Below are positions 28,163-37,481 of a stretch of DNA of 64,000 bases, one piece after another (the stretch's first letter is position 1; every line of letters starts with the position of its first letter). Origin of the DNA: Actinoplanes oblitus (lineage in GTDB: Bacteria > Actinomycetota > Actinomycetes > Mycobacteriales > Micromonosporaceae); assembly GCF_030252345.1 (NCBI RefSeq), contig NZ_CP126980.1:9371501-9435500 (forward strand), written 5' to 3'. The notes beneath the pieces were generated by a model, which was not told the origin of the DNA, searched no databases, and saw nothing but the letters and a program-made list of their open reading frames with translations. Both the position numbers and the translations under genes were made by a program.

Positions 28163-28662
28163 AGCAGCTCCGACTCGGCACGCCGCAGGGTCACGTCGAC
28201 ACCCAGCTCCGCGCCGGCCACCGCGAGCTGCTCGGCCAGCTCGTCGGCCCGGCCCGGCGGCAGGTCCACCTCGGCGACCAGGACGTAGAGCGGGCCGGTG
28301 AGCCGGGTGGTCAGGTCGGTGATGTTGCCACCGGCGCCGGCCACCACCCGGGTGACCGCGGCGACGATGCCGAGCCGGTCCGCACCGTGCACGCTGACCA
28401 GGAAGGGCTCGCCCGCGCTCGGGGACGGCTCGGCCTCGACCTGCCGCACCGTGGCCAGCAGACCACCGCCCAGGGCGGAGAGTGCCGCCGACGCGTCGTC
28501 GGCGGACGGCCCGGTGCAGATCAGGGTCATCGCGAAGTGTCCACGCAACCGGGTCATCGTCGAGTCGGTCAGGTTCGCGCCGACGGCGGCGAGCGCCTCG
28601 GCCACGTCGGCCACGATGCCGGTCCGGTCCGGCCCGATGACGGTGATGGCGAGCTCATGCAC
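28159..28662 (-). CDS. ACT domain protein, GcvR-like
   Basis: A 167-residue protein of two tandem ACT domains: residues 1-75 (HELAITVIGPDRTGIVADVAEALAAVGANLTDSTMTRL) and 85-165 (FLVSVHGADRLGIVAAVTRVVAGAGGNITDLTTRL). The layout matches GcvR-type proteins, which sense amino acids and modulate other regulators. The start is the GTG at 28662, directly at the domain boundary; a longer frame running back under mutY has no family similarity. It is coupled to def, an unusual partner. The ligand is unknown, possibly glycine or serine. Confidence 0.8.
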   Translation of the reverse strand: MHELAITVIGPDRTGIVADVAEALAAVGANLTDSTMTRLRGHFAMTLICTGPSADDASAALSALGGGLLATVRQVEAEPSPSAGEPFLVSVHGADRLGIVAAVTRVVAGAGGNITDLTTRLTGPLYVLVAEVDLPPGRADELAEQLAVAGAELGVDVTLRRAESELL

Positions 28663-28683
28663 CCACTTACAGTAGGTCCTGCT

Positions 28684-29583
28684 ATGACTCTCGCCGACGA
28701 AGCCATCACCTGGTACGACGCCAACGCCCGCGATCTCGCGTGGCGACAACCCGAAACCACCCCTTGGGGTGTCCTGGTGAGCGAGGTGATGCTCCAGCAG
28801 ACCCCGGTGGTCCGGGTGGAGCCGGCCTGGCGCTCCTGGATGACCCGCTGGCCGACGCCGGCCGATCTCGCCGCCGAGCCGCAGTCCGAGGCGGTCCGGA
28901 TGTGGGGGCGGCTCGGGTACCCCCGGCGGGCGATGCGGTTGCACGCCTGCGCGCAGGCGATAGTGGAACGGCACGGCGGCACCGTGCCTGATGATCTCGA
29001 CCAGCTGCTCGCGCTGCCCGGGGTGGGGACGTACACCGGGCGCGCGGTCGCGGCGTTCGCCTACGGTCAGCGTCACCCGGTGGTGGACACCAACGTACGA
29101 CGGGTGGTGTCCCGCGTCGTCGAGGGCAAACCGGACGCCGGCCCGGCGACCACGGCTGCCGACCTGGTCGCGATGGAGGAGCTGCTGCCCGAGGAACCGG
29201 CCCGCGCGGCCCGGGCCAGCATCGCGTTCATGGAGCTGGGCGCTGTCGTCTGCACCGCCCGTGCGCCGAAGTGCGTGGCCTGCCCGTTTCACGACGTCTG
29301 CGCGTGGCGGCTGACCGGGCTGCCGCTGCCGGACGGGCCGAGCCGCAAGCCCCAGCGGTATGCCGGGACCGACCGTCAGGTGCGTGGCCTGCTGCTGGAG
29401 GTGCTGCGGCAGGCCACCGGGCCGGTCCCCCGGCAACGGCTGGACCTGGTCTGGACCGATGAGGTGCAGCGAGCCCGGGCGCTTGCCGGGCTGGTCGAGG
29501 ACGGTCTGGTGGAGTCGCTGGGCGCGGAGGATTTCGTGCTGGCCGGCGACGCGCCGCGGGGTGCGGTGAACCAGCTGTCATAG
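28684..29583 (+). CDS. mutY: A/G-specific adenine glycosylase
   Basis: Removes adenine mispaired with 8-oxoguanine or guanine. The 299-residue protein has the catalytic glutamate E34 in SEVMLQQTPV, the helix-hairpin-helix LPGVGTYTGRAV with catalytic D135 in VVDTNVRRV, and the [4Fe-4S] ligands C190, C197, C200 and C206 (spacing 6-2-5). The C-terminal NUDIX-like mismatch domain is short, as usual in actinobacteria. It is divergent from the ACT-def pair, 21 bp apart, and overlaps the DUF4291 stop by 6 bp. Confidence 0.95.
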   Translation: MTLADEAITWYDANARDLAWRQPETTPWGVLVSEVMLQQTPVVRVEPAWRSWMTRWPTPADLAAEPQSEAVRMWGRLGYPRRAMRLHACAQAIVERHGGTVPDDLDQLLALPGVGTYTGRAVAAFAYGQRHPVVDTNVRRVVSRVVEGKPDAGPATTAADLVAMEELLPEEPARAARASIAFMELGAVVCTARAPKCVACPFHDVCAWRLTGLPLPDGPSRKPQRYAGTDRQVRGLLLEVLRQATGPVPRQRLDLVWTDEVQRARALAGLVEDGLVESLGAEDFVLAGDAPRGAVNQLS

Positions 29584-30129
29584 CGGGTAGGGACGCTCCG
29601 GCGGCAGCAGCAGCGCCGCCCGAGCCTCGTCCCCCGCGTCCAGGTGGCCGCGGATCTCCCGGACCAGGCCGGTCACGTCGGTGATCCCGGTGATCCACTC
29701 GTCGACGTAGCGGGCGACCGCCTCGCCGCCGATGCCCAGCTGCAGCGAACGGTACGGCAACTCGCGCAGCCGCAGGTCCCGCTCCGGGTCCCACTGCACC
29801 CGGGTCGGCGCCCGCTTGAGCGCCTGCCGCCAGTCGGCGCGGCTCGGATACTCGCCGTGCTGGTAGCTGCTGTGCACCGCGTTGGCGAGCGCCCACTCGA
29901 AGCCCTCGCGGGTGATCGAGACGGCGAGGACGTGTTCCTGCCCCTCCTTGGTGGCCCACCCGCAGCGGTACATCATCCACAGGAAGCTCGGCTTGATCCA
30001 GGTCATCCGCTCCCGCTTGAACGGTGGGACGAACCGCCCGGCCGCCACCGCCGGCACCGCGATGGCCGGCGAGTACGCCTGGTAGACGGTGATGCTGCGG
30101 TCGTCGTAGACCGCCCTGATCTCGCGCAT
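29578..30129 (-). CDS. DUF4291 domain protein
   Basis: A 183-residue soluble protein that fits DUF4291 throughout: an N-terminal IRAVYDDRSITVYQAYSPAIA, the signature RMTWIKPSFLWMMYRCGWATK, and VQWDPERDLRLRELPYRSLQ near the end. The family is widespread but uncharacterised; its conserved charged and aromatic residues suggest an enzyme. Convergent with mutY, with a 6-bp overlap. Confidence 0.8.
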   Translation of the reverse strand: MREIRAVYDDRSITVYQAYSPAIAVPAVAAGRFVPPFKRERMTWIKPSFLWMMYRCGWATKEGQEHVLAVSITREGFEWALANAVHSSYQHGEYPSRADWRQALKRAPTRVQWDPERDLRLRELPYRSLQLGIGGEAVARYVDEWITGITDVTGLVREIRGHLDAGDEARAALLLPPERPYPL

Positions 30130-30146
30130 CCGCCCATGATGGGCGG

Positions 30147-30674
30147 TCAGAGCTGGTGCAGCCAGGCAATAAAGAACAGCACCTCGGCCGCGGCGATGAG
30201 CACGGCCACCGGCAGCACCCAGGCCCCGCCCGGCTCACCCGCCAACCGGCGGGTCCAGCGCCGGTGCAGGGCCGCGATACCGATCAGGGCGGCGATCCCG
30301 GCCACCGCGATCGGGACGCCGACCAGGAAATGTGCCAGCCACGCGCCGGCTCGGGTCGGCCCGCCCCACGAGGTGTCGTAGGGGCCGGGGTCGACCCACC
30401 CGTACAGGATGCCCCGGGCGACGAAGAGGACTTCGAGGGCCAGCGGGATCAGCGCCAAGAGACCGAGCAGCAGGCCCAGGCCGGCGTCGGCGGCCACCGG
30501 CAGGAAACGGCGGGGCAGCTCGACGGGCCGGCCGATGCGACTCTGCCAGCCGGCGGCGAGGCGCGCCGCGGTGCCCGGCCGGCCGGCAACGGCCAGGCCC
30601 AGGCCCGCCGCGCTGACCGGGGCGAGCCCGGCGCTGTAGAAGACGGCTTGACCGATGCGATGCTTCGCGTTCAT
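30147..30674 (-). CDS. Hypothetical four-helix membrane protein
   Basis: A 175-residue protein with four predicted membrane helices (QAVFYSAGLAPVSAAGLGLAV; LGLLLGLLALIPLALEVLFVA; WLAHFLVGVPIAVAGIAALIGI; VLPVAVLIAAAEVLFFIAWL). A basic loop between helices 1 and 2 (RLAAGWQSRIGRP) probably lies in the cytoplasm. No family recognised. It starts 17 bp upstream of the DUF4291 gene on the same strand, so the two may be cotranscribed. Confidence 0.65.
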   Translation of the reverse strand: MNAKHRIGQAVFYSAGLAPVSAAGLGLAVAGRPGTAARLAAGWQSRIGRPVELPRRFLPVAADAGLGLLLGLLALIPLALEVLFVARGILYGWVDPGPYDTSWGGPTRAGAWLAHFLVGVPIAVAGIAALIGIAALHRRWTRRLAGEPGGAWVLPVAVLIAAAEVLFFIAWLHQL

Positions 30675-30754
30675 GCATCGGAAGCTATGGATCGCACCGG
30701 GTCGGCCGCGTCACCCCTGGGTGCTCACCCGCGAGTGATACCCGGGTATGACAA

Positions 30755-30782
30755 CGGCCCGGCCCTCGAGAGGGCCGGGCCG
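30755..30782 (-). terminator. Strong hairpin downstream of clpC
   Basis: A perfect 13-bp stem (30755-30767 with 30770-30782) and a 2-base loop, all G/C-rich, 45 bp beyond the clpC stop. There is no long T tract on the minus strand, only TTGTCAT, which is common for actinobacterial terminators. Confidence 0.7.
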
Positions 30783-30796
30783 CCGGAGCTGTCGGA

Positions 30797-30847
30797 TTAC
30801 TCCGCTTACTCCTCGCCGGTAGCCGCTTACTCCTCGCCGGTGGCCGC
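30797..30847 (-). repeat. Tandem 21-bp duplication at the clpC 3' end
   Basis: The unit covering the last codons and stop of clpC (30827-30847, coding AATGEE-stop) is repeated once with one change (30806-30826), followed by a truncated 9-base piece (30797-30805). Reading on in frame gives three stops: GEE*, AATGEE*, AE*. Confidence 0.75.
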
Positions 30848-33349
30848 GCCGAGGTCGGCCGGCACCGCGTCGGGCACCGCGCTCGCCTTCTCGGCGCCGC
30901 GGAAGACCAGCTTGGACTTCTCCACGTTGGCCGGGTCGCCCTCGCAGTCCACCACGACGATCTGGCCGGGGCGCAGCTCGTTGAACAGGATCTGCTCGGA
31001 CAGGGTGTCCTCCAGCTCACGCTGGATGGTGCGGCGCAGCGGCCGGGCACCCAGCACCGGGTCGAAGCCCTTCTTCGCGAGGTACTTCTTCGCGTTGTCG
31101 GTCAGCTCGAGGCCCATGTCCTTGTTCTTCAGCTGGGACTCGATGCGCGCGGTGAAGATGTCGACGATCTGCAAGATCTCCTGCTCGCGCAGCTGGTGGA
31201 AGACGATCGTGTCGTCGATGCGGTTGAGGAACTCCGGGCGGAAGTGCTGCTTCAGCTCGTCGTTGACCTTGACCTTCATCCGGTCGTAGTTGCTCTCGGT
31301 GTCCTCCGAGGCCTGGAAGCCCAGCGACACCGCCTTGGCCACGTCCCGGGTACCGAGGTTGGTGGTCAGGATGATGACGGTGTTCTTGAAGTCGACGATC
31401 CGGCCCTGGCCGTCGGTGAGCCGGCCGTCCTCCAGGATCTGCAGCAGCGTGTTGAAGACGTCCGGGTGGGCCTTCTCGATCTCGTCGAACAGCACCACGC
31501 TGAACGGCTTGCGCCGCACCTTCTCGGTCAGCTGGCCGCCCTCGTCGTAACCGACGTAGCCGGGCGGGGCACCGACCAGCCGGGACACGGTGTAGCGGTC
31601 GTGGAACTCAGACATGTCCAGCTGGATCAGCGCGTCCTCGGAGCCGAACAGGAACTCCGCCAGGGCCTTGGACAGCTCGGTCTTACCGACACCGGACGGG
31701 CCGGCGAAGATGAACGAGCCGGACGGCCGCTTCGGGTCCTTCAGACCGGCCCGGGTCCGCCGGATCGCCTTGGACACCGCCTTGACCGCGTCCTCCTGGC
31801 CGATGACCCGCTTGTGCAGCTCATCCTCCATGCGCAGCAGCCGGGAGGTCTCCTCCTCGGTGAGCTTGTAGACCGGAATACCGGTCCAGTTGCCCAGCAC
31901 CTCGGCGATCTGCTCGTCGTCGACCTCGGACACCACGTCCAGGTCGCCGGCCTTCCACTCCTTCTCCCGCTGCGCCTTCTGGCCCAGCAGCTGCTTCTCC
32001 TTGTCGCGCAGCTGGGCGGCACGCTCGAAGTCCTGCGCGTCGATCGCGGACTCCTTGTCGCGGCGCACCTGGGCGATGCGCTCGTCGAAGTCACGCAGGT
32101 CTGGCGGCGCGGTCATCCGGCGGATGCGCATCCGGGCGCCGGCCTCGTCGATCAGGTCGATCGCCTTGTCCGGCAGGAACCGGTCGGAGATGTACCGGTC
32201 GGCCAGCGTCGCGGCGGCCACCAGGGCGGCGTCGGTGATGCTGATCCGGTGGTGCGCCTCGTAGCGGTCGCGGAGACCCTTGAGGATCTCGATGGTGTGC
32301 GCCAGCGACGGCTCGCCGACCTGGATCGGCTGGAAGCGGCGCTCGAGCGCGGCGTCCTTCTCCAGGTGCTTGCGGTACTCGTCCAGAGTGGTCGCGCCGA
32401 TGGTCTGCAGCTCGCCGCGGGCCAGCATGGGCTTGAGGATCGAGGCGGCGTCGATGGCACCCTCGGCGGCGCCGGCGCCGACCAGGGTGTGGATCTCGTC
32501 GATGAACAGGATGATGTCACCGCGGGTGCGGATCTCCTTGAGCACCTTCTTCAGGCGCTCCTCGAAGTCACCGCGGTAACGGGAGCCGGCGACCAGCGCG
32601 CCCAGGTCGAGCGTGTAGAGCTGCTTGTCCTTCAGCGTCTCGGGGACCTCGCCCTTGACGATGGACTGGGACAGGCCCTCGACCACCGCGGTCTTGCCGA
32701 CGCCCGGCTCGCCGATCAGCACGGGGTTGTTCTTGGTGCGGCGGGACAGCACCTGCATGACCCGCTCGATTTCCTTCTCCCGGCCGATGACCGGGTCGAG
32801 CTTGCCCTCCCGGGCGGCCTGGGTCAGGTTGCGCCCGAACTGGTCGAGGACCAGTGAGGTGGACGGCGCGGCCTCGCCGGTGGCGGTGCCCGCGGCGGCC
32901 GGCTCCTTGCCCTGGTAACCGGAGAGCAGCTGGATCACCTGCTGGCGAACCCGGTTCAGGTCGGCGCCGAGCTTGACCAGGACCTGGGCGGCGACGCCCT
33001 CGCCCTCGCGGATCAGGCCGAGCAGGATGTGCTCGGTACCGATGTAGTTGTGCCCCAGCTGCAGCGCCTCCCGCAGGGAGAGCTCCAGCACCTTCTTGGC
33101 CCGGGGCGTGAACGGGATGTGCCCGCTCGGCGCCTGCTGGCCCTGGCCGATGATCTCCTCGACCTGCTGACGGACGCCTTCCAGGGAGATGCCCAGGCTC
33201 TCCAGAGCCTTGGCAGCCACACCCTCACCCTCGTGGATCAAACCGAGCAGGATGTGCTCCGTGCCGATGTAGTTGTGGTTGAGCATCCGGGCCTCTTCTT
33301 GGGCCAGGACGACAACCCGTCGCGCTCGGTCGGTGAACCGCTCGAACAT
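30827..33349 (-). CDS. clpC: ATP-dependent Clp protease ATP-binding subunit ClpC
   Basis: Hexameric AAA+ unfoldase that feeds substrates to ClpP; essential in mycobacteria. The 840-residue protein has two N-terminal Clp_N repeats (each with [13 protein letters not shown]), AAA domain 1 (Walker [15 protein letters not shown]), a UVR-containing middle domain ([19 protein letters not shown]), and AAA domain 2 (Walker [15 protein letters not shown], with [15 protein letters not shown]). The ATG at 33349 follows GAGGAG. The upstream region holds a ClgR-like site and DnaA-box-like sequences. Its 3' end shows a tandem duplication of the stop region. Confidence 0.98.
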   Translation of the reverse strand: MFERFTDRARRVVVLAQEEARMLNHNYIGTEHILLGLIHEGEGVAAKALESLGISLEGVRQQVEEIIGQGQQAPSGHIPFTPRAKKVLELSLREALQLGHNYIGTEHILLGLIREGEGVAAQVLVKLGADLNRVRQQVIQLLSGYQGKEPAAAGTATGEAAPSTSLVLDQFGRNLTQAAREGKLDPVIGREKEIERVMQVLSRRTKNNPVLIGEPGVGKTAVVEGLSQSIVKGEVPETLKDKQLYTLDLGALVAGSRYRGDFEERLKKVLKEIRTRGDIILFIDEIHTLVGAGAAEGAIDAASILKPMLARGELQTIGATTLDEYRKHLEKDAALERRFQPIQVGEPSLAHTIEILKGLRDRYEAHHRISITDAALVAAATLADRYISDRFLPDKAIDLIDEAGARMRIRRMTAPPDLRDFDERIAQVRRDKESAIDAQDFERAAQLRDKEKQLLGQKAQREKEWKAGDLDVVSEVDDEQIAEVLGNWTGIPVYKLTEEETSRLLRMEDELHKRVIGQEDAVKAVSKAIRRTRAGLKDPKRPSGSFIFAGPSGVGKTELSKALAEFLFGSEDALIQLDMSEFHDRYTVSRLVGAPPGYVGYDEGGQLTEKVRRKPFSVVLFDEIEKAHPDVFNTLLQILEDGRLTDGQGRIVDFKNTVIILTTNLGTRDVAKAVSLGFQASEDTESNYDRMKVKVNDELKQHFRPEFLNRIDDTIVFHQLREQEILQIVDIFTARIESQLKNKDMGLELTDNAKKYLAKKGFDPVLGARPLRRTIQRELEDTLSEQILFNELRPGQIVVVDCEGDPANVEKSKLVFRGAEKASAVPDAVPADLGAATGEE

Positions 33350-33537
33350 GCCCTCGTGCTCCTCACGTGCCGTGCGCCCATGAACTGGCGGGGCCAGCGC
33401 ACGGGCATCGGTGATGCCCGTGCTGTAACTCTATCGCCGCCGGGAGGATCCGCTGGGCCCTCGCAGCCCCTCGGAACGATCCGCGACGTTGATTTAGCCA
33501 ACTTCGCACGCTCAGCGGCTCTTCCCCCACCCGAACG

Positions 33538-33555
33538 TGTACGCGGACAGCGAAA
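33538..33555. promoter_or_regulatory. Candidate ClgR operator upstream of clpC
   Basis: TGTACGCGGACAGCGAAA fits the published corynebacterial ClgR consensus (CGC and GCG separated by five bases, A at the centre, AT-rich flanks) at all but two positions. ClgR activates clp genes in several actinobacteria. It lies about 190 bp upstream of the clpC start. Candidate only. Confidence 0.4.
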
Positions 33556-33561
33556 TCCCCA

Positions 33562-33616
33562 CGGTCCACAGCCTGTGGACAACGCGCTAGCGCCTGTGGA
33601 TAGTGCCTGTGGATAA
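33562..33616. promoter_or_regulatory. Cluster of DnaA-box-like sequences between lsr2 and clpC
   Basis: Three same-direction nonamers lie within 43 bp: TGTGGACAA (33574-33582), TGTGGATAG (33595-33603) and TGTGGATAA (33608-33616, an exact match to the DnaA box). A weaker opposite copy CGGTCCACA is at 33562-33570. DnaA could bind here; the surrounding genes are not those of oriC. Confidence 0.6.
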
Positions 33617-33630
33617 CGCTGTGGGAAGCA

Positions 33631-33667
33631 CGAAGAGGGCGTACCGATGATCGGTACGCCCTCTTCG
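33631..33667 (-). terminator. Strong bidirectional hairpin downstream of lsr2
   Basis: An 18-bp perfect inverted repeat (33631-33648 with 33650-33667, arms containing CGAAGAGGGCGTACCGAT) centred on one base, 9 bp past the lsr2 stop. It should separate lsr2 from clpC transcription. Confidence 0.8.
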
Positions 33668-33675
33668 GGTCGGAC

Positions 33676-34032
33676 TCAGGCCCGGCCGGGGCCCTTCGAG
33701 TGGTACTCGTCGACGATCTCCTGCGGGATACGCCCGCGGTCGGAGATGTCGTAACCGGCCTTCTTCGCCCACTCCCGGATCGCCTTGTTCTGCTCCCGGT
33801 CGGCCGCCGCGCCGCCGCGGCCACGCGCCGCGCGGCCGCCGACGACCACACCGCCACGGGCCACCTTGGTGCCGGCGCTCAGGTACGGAGCGAAGACCTC
33901 CCGCAATTCCGCGGCGTTCTTCTCCGATAGGTCGATCTCGTACTGAATACCGTCGAGAGCGAACTTCACAGTCTCGTCGGCTTCGGTGCCGTCGATGTCA
34001 TCGACCAGCTTGTGAATGATCTGCTTGGCCAC
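33676..34032 (-). CDS. lsr2: Nucleoid-associated protein Lsr2
   Basis: Actinobacterial H-NS analogue that bridges AT-rich DNA and silences foreign genes. The 118-residue protein has the N-terminal beta-sheet dimerisation domain (MAKQIIHKLVDDIDGTEADE, VKFALDGIQYEIDLS), a basic Gly/Arg linker, and the C-terminal DNA-binding helices with the AT-hook-like RGR (IREWAKKAGYDISDRGRIP). It lies between lysS and clpC as in mycobacteria. The lower-GC segments of the operon after 60 kb would be natural targets. Confidence 0.97.
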   Translation of the reverse strand: MAKQIIHKLVDDIDGTEADETVKFALDGIQYEIDLSEKNAAELREVFAPYLSAGTKVARGGVVVGGRAARGRGGAAADREQNKAIREWAKKAGYDISDRGRIPQEIVDEYHSKGPGRA

Positions 34033-34136
34033 GCGCCGTTATCCTCCCGAACACAGGTTCTCTCCCACGCAATGGGAGAACAATAACGCCAGGGGGACAT
34101 CGCCCGTCAATGGCGGGGCAGATTTATTGACGGGGG

Positions 34137-35645
34137 CTACTCCGCCCGGACCAACGGGAAGAGGATCGTTTCCCGAATGCCCAGGCCGGTGAGCGCCATC
34201 AACAGCCGGTCGATTCCCATTCCCATGCCACCGGTCGGCGGCATTCCGTACTCCATGGCGCGCAGGAAATCCTCGTCGAGCTGCATCGCCTCGGCATCGC
34301 CACCGGCCGCCAGCAGCGACTGGGCGTGCAGCCGTTCCCGCTGGACGACCGGGTCGACCAGTTCGGAATAGGCGGTGGCGAGCTCGAAACCGCCGACGTA
34401 CAGGTCCCACTTCTCGGTCAGGCCGGGCGTCTCGCGGTGCGCGGCGGTCAGCGGCGCGGTCTCCTCGGGGTAGTCCCGGACGAACGTCGGCGCCTGCAGG
34501 GTGTGCTGCACCAGGTGCTCGAACAGCTCCTCGGCCAGCTTTCCGGCGCTCCACTTGGGGTCGACGCCGAGCTGGACCTTCTCCGCGTACCGCTGCAATT
34601 GGGCCAGGTCGGTCCGAATGGTGACCTCCTCGCCGAGCGCCTCGGAGATCGCGCCGAACAGGGTGATCTGCTTCCACTCGCCGCCGAGGTCGAGCTCGGT
34701 GCCGTCGTAGTGGGTGACCACGTGCGAGCCGGCGACCGCCTGCGCGGCCTCCTGAATCCACTCACGCACCTGGGCCTGCATCACGTTGTAGTCGGCATAC
34801 GCCTGATACGCCTCGAGCATGGCGAACTCCGGAGAGTGCGTGGAGTCCATGCCCTCATTACGGAAGTTCCTGTTGATCTCGAAGACCCGATCGATCCCAC
34901 CGACCACCGCGCGCTTCAAAAACAGTTCCGGAGCGATCCGCAGATAAAGATCGGTATCCAGCGCGTTGCTGTGCGTCACAAACGGGCGGGCCGCCGCGCC
35001 ACCGTGCAGCAACTGCAACATCGGCGTTTCCACCTCGAGATAATTGCGGCGGAACAGCGACTCACGAAGACTACGCACCACGGTTGCCCGGGTACGCACG
35101 GTGTCCCTGGCCTGCGGCCGGACGATGAGATCGACATAACGCTGCCGCACCCGGGTTTCCTCGGAAAGCGGCTTGTGCGCGACCGGGAGCGGACGCAGCG
35201 CCTTGGCGCTCATCGACCACGAATCGGCGAGCACGGAGAGTTCACCGCGGCGGCTGGTGATCACCTCGCCGGTGACCGCGACCAGGTCGCCGAGGTCGAC
35301 CAGGCGCTTCCAGTCCTCCAGCGCCTCGGCGCCGACCCGGTCCAGGGAGAGCATCGCCTGCAACTCGGTCCCGTCCCCCTCGCGCAGGGTCACGAAGCAG
35401 AGCTTGCCGCCGTTCCGGATGAAGATCACCCGGCCGGTGACGCTCACCTGGTCACCGGTGGCGGTGTCGGTCGGCAGCTCCGCGTACTGCGCGCGGATCT
35501 GGGCCAGGGTGATCGTCCGGGGCACGGTGACCGGGTAGGGCGCGACGCCCTTGGCCAGCAACTGGTCCCGCTTCGCCCGGCGGACCTTCATCTGCTCGGG
35601 TAGGTCGTCGGCGGGATCGGTCACTGGCACGTTCTGCTCGGTCAC
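34137..35645 (-). CDS. lysS: Lysyl-tRNA synthetase, class II
   Basis: Charges tRNA-Lys. The 502-residue protein has the N-terminal OB-fold anticodon-binding domain ([24 protein letters not shown]), class II motif 2 ([22 protein letters not shown]) and motif 3 ([16 protein letters not shown] near the C terminus). Length is typical for LysS and it lacks the membrane domain of LysX. It precedes lsr2 on the same strand and follows coaX. Confidence 0.97.
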   Translation of the reverse strand: MTEQNVPVTDPADDLPEQMKVRRAKRDQLLAKGVAPYPVTVPRTITLAQIRAQYAELPTDTATGDQVSVTGRVIFIRNGGKLCFVTLREGDGTELQAMLSLDRVGAEALEDWKRLVDLGDLVAVTGEVITSRRGELSVLADSWSMSAKALRPLPVAHKPLSEETRVRQRYVDLIVRPQARDTVRTRATVVRSLRESLFRRNYLEVETPMLQLLHGGAAARPFVTHSNALDTDLYLRIAPELFLKRAVVGGIDRVFEINRNFRNEGMDSTHSPEFAMLEAYQAYADYNVMQAQVREWIQEAAQAVAGSHVVTHYDGTELDLGGEWKQITLFGAISEALGEEVTIRTDLAQLQRYAEKVQLGVDPKWSAGKLAEELFEHLVQHTLQAPTFVRDYPEETAPLTAAHRETPGLTEKWDLYVGGFELATAYSELVDPVVQRERLHAQSLLAAGGDAEAMQLDEDFLRAMEYGMPPTGGMGMGIDRLLMALTGLGIRETILFPLVRAE

Positions 35646-35705
35646 GGCACGGTCTTCCTGTGTAGTGGGGGTTCGTCGGGACCTGGAAAGCCTACTCAGC
35701 CCGGT

Positions 35706-36464
35706 TCAGACGTTCCGCTCATATACCATCCGGAGCCCGATCAGCGTGATCATCGGCTCGTGGGCGGTCAGCGTGTGGCACTCGTCTTTCACCAGCCAGG
35801 CCAGACCACCGGTGGCGATCACCGCGCGGACCGGGCCGATCTCCTCGATCATCCGCTCGACGATCCGGTCCACCTGGCCGCCGAAGCCGTAGTAGAGCCC
35901 GGCCTGCAGGCACTCCACGGTGTTCTTGCCGATCACCGAGCGCGGCTTGGTGGGCTCCACCTTGCGCAGCTGGGCGGCGCGGGCGGCGAGCGCGTCGAAG
36001 GAGATCTCGATGCCCGGGGCGAACGCGCCGCCGAGGAACTCGCCTTTCGCGCTGATCAGGTCGAAGTTGGTGGTGGTGCCGAAGTCCACCACGATCGACG
36101 GTCCGCCGTAGAGGGCGTGCGCGGCCAGCGTGTTCACCACCCGGTCGGCGCCCACCTCCTTCGGATTGTCGATGGCCAGCTGCACCCCGGTCTTCACGCC
36201 CGGCTCGACGATCACGCTGGGCACGTCGCCGTAGTACCGCTTGAGCATCGTGCGCAGGTTGCGCAGCGCGGCCGGCACCGTGGAGCAGGCGGCCACCCCG
36301 GTGATCTCGACGGCGTCGCCGGCCAGCAGGCCGCGGAACATCAGCCCGAGCTCGTCCGCTGTCGAGGCGGCGTCGGTCTTGATCCGCCAGTTGTGCACCA
36401 GCTTGTCGCCGTCGAAGGTGGCCAGCACGGTGTTGGTGTTGCCGATGTCAATGCAAAGCAGCAC
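35706..36464 (-). CDS. coaX: Type III pantothenate kinase
   Basis: First step of coenzyme A synthesis, ATP-dependent phosphorylation of pantothenate. The 252-residue protein has the ASKHA-fold phosphate site LLCIDIGNTNTVLA at the start, GADRVVNTLAAHALYG, and the catalytic-region VVDFGTTTNFDLIS. It matches Rv3600c in size and position. PanC and PanD, which make its substrate, lie 4-5 kb upstream on the same strand, separated by nadBC and a lipoprotein gene. Confidence 0.95.
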   Translation of the reverse strand: MLLCIDIGNTNTVLATFDGDKLVHNWRIKTDAASTADELGLMFRGLLAGDAVEITGVAACSTVPAALRNLRTMLKRYYGDVPSVIVEPGVKTGVQLAIDNPKEVGADRVVNTLAAHALYGGPSIVVDFGTTTNFDLISAKGEFLGGAFAPGIEISFDALAARAAQLRKVEPTKPRSVIGKNTVECLQAGLYYGFGGQVDRIVERMIEEIGPVRAVIATGGLAWLVKDECHTLTAHEPMITLIGLRMVYERNV

Positions 36465-36568
36465 GGATGCCCCTAAGAATCAAAATCAAGACGCTTATTT
36501 GTACGCGTCACAGCTCCCGTGCTCGCTCAGCGGGGCCGGACCGCGCTCGCTTCGACCGAGCTCTCGCC

Positions 36569-37426
36569 TCAGCGCGGCCGCAGGTCCAGCGCGATGTCCA
36601 GGATCGGCGACGAGTGGGTCAGCCCGCCCACCGACAGGTAGTCCACCCCGGTCGCCGCGTAGGCCGCCGCGGTGGCCAGCGTCAGGTTCCCGGTCGCCTC
36701 CAGCTCGGCCCGCCCGCCGATCGCCGCCACCACCTCGGTGAGCAGCTCCGGCGTCATGTTGTCGCAGAGCAGGAAGGTGGCGCCGGCCGCCGCCGCCTCC
36801 CGCGCCTCGGCCAGCGTGGTCACCTCGACCTGCACCGCCACGTCCGGGAAGGTCTCCCGGACCAGCCGGTACGCGGCGGTGATGCTGCCGGCCGCCAGCT
36901 TGTGGTTGTCCTTGATCATGGCGACGTCGTACAGGCCCATCCGCTTGTTGGTGCCGCCGCCGACCCGGACCGCGTACTTCTCCAGCGACCGCAGGCCGGG
37001 CGTGGTCTTGCGGGTGTCCAGCACCGTCGCCTTGCTGCCGGCGAGCTGGTCGGCCCATTTCCGGGTGTGGCTGGCCACCCCGGACATCCGGCTGATCAGG
37101 TTCAGCGCGGTGCGCTCGGCGGTGAGCAGCGCCCGGGTCGGCCCGGTCACCACGGCCAGCACCTCACCCCGGGTCACCCGGTCGCCCTCGCCGACGATCT
37201 GCCGGAACTCGGCGTGCCCCTGCGAGGTGACGGCGAAGACCTCGGCGGCCACCGGCAGGCCGGCCACCACGCCGTCGGCCCGGGCCACCAGCTCGGCGGT
37301 GTCCACCTGCTCGGCCGGGATGGTGGCCTCGCTGGTCACGTCGCGGGGCGGGGTACCGAGGTCCTCGGTCAGCGCGGTGAGCACGATCCGCTGGACCTCC
37401 GCGAAGTCCAACCCGAAGTCGATCAC
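36569..37426 (-). CDS. nadC: Nicotinate-nucleotide pyrophosphorylase (quinolinate phosphoribosyltransferase)
   Basis: Forms nicotinate mononucleotide from quinolinate and PRPP in de novo NAD synthesis. The 285-residue protein shows the QPRTase signature: TALNLISRMSGVASHTRKW, VLDTRKTTPGLRSLEKYAVRVGGG, GLYDVAMIKDNHK and a C-terminal TGVDYLSVGGLTHS. It follows nadB by 55 bp. nadA is not found in the window. An 11-bp sequence (GTCGATCACGC) occurs both at the nadC start and at the nadB end. Confidence 0.96.
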   Translation of the reverse strand: MIDFGLDFAEVQRIVLTALTEDLGTPPRDVTSEATIPAEQVDTAELVARADGVVAGLPVAAEVFAVTSQGHAEFRQIVGEGDRVTRGEVLAVVTGPTRALLTAERTALNLISRMSGVASHTRKWADQLAGSKATVLDTRKTTPGLRSLEKYAVRVGGGTNKRMGLYDVAMIKDNHKLAAGSITAAYRLVRETFPDVAVQVEVTTLAEAREAAAAGATFLLCDNMTPELLTEVVAAIGGRAELEATGNLTLATAAAYAATGVDYLSVGGLTHSSPILDIALDLRPR

Positions 37427-37481
37427 GCTGTGCCCCCTTCGGCGTGCTCTCCTGGCCCTTGCTTCGCTGCGGTGCAGTCGA

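Noticed and set aside
28159..29436. A single 425-residue reading frame joining the ACT protein to antisense of mutY
   Set aside because: Family similarity starts only at the GTG at 28662; the upstream part is the complement of mutY.
33562..33616. Chromosomal replication origin
   Set aside because: Only three to four boxes, no AT-rich unwinding element, and no dnaA, dnaN, rpmH or gyrase genes nearby.
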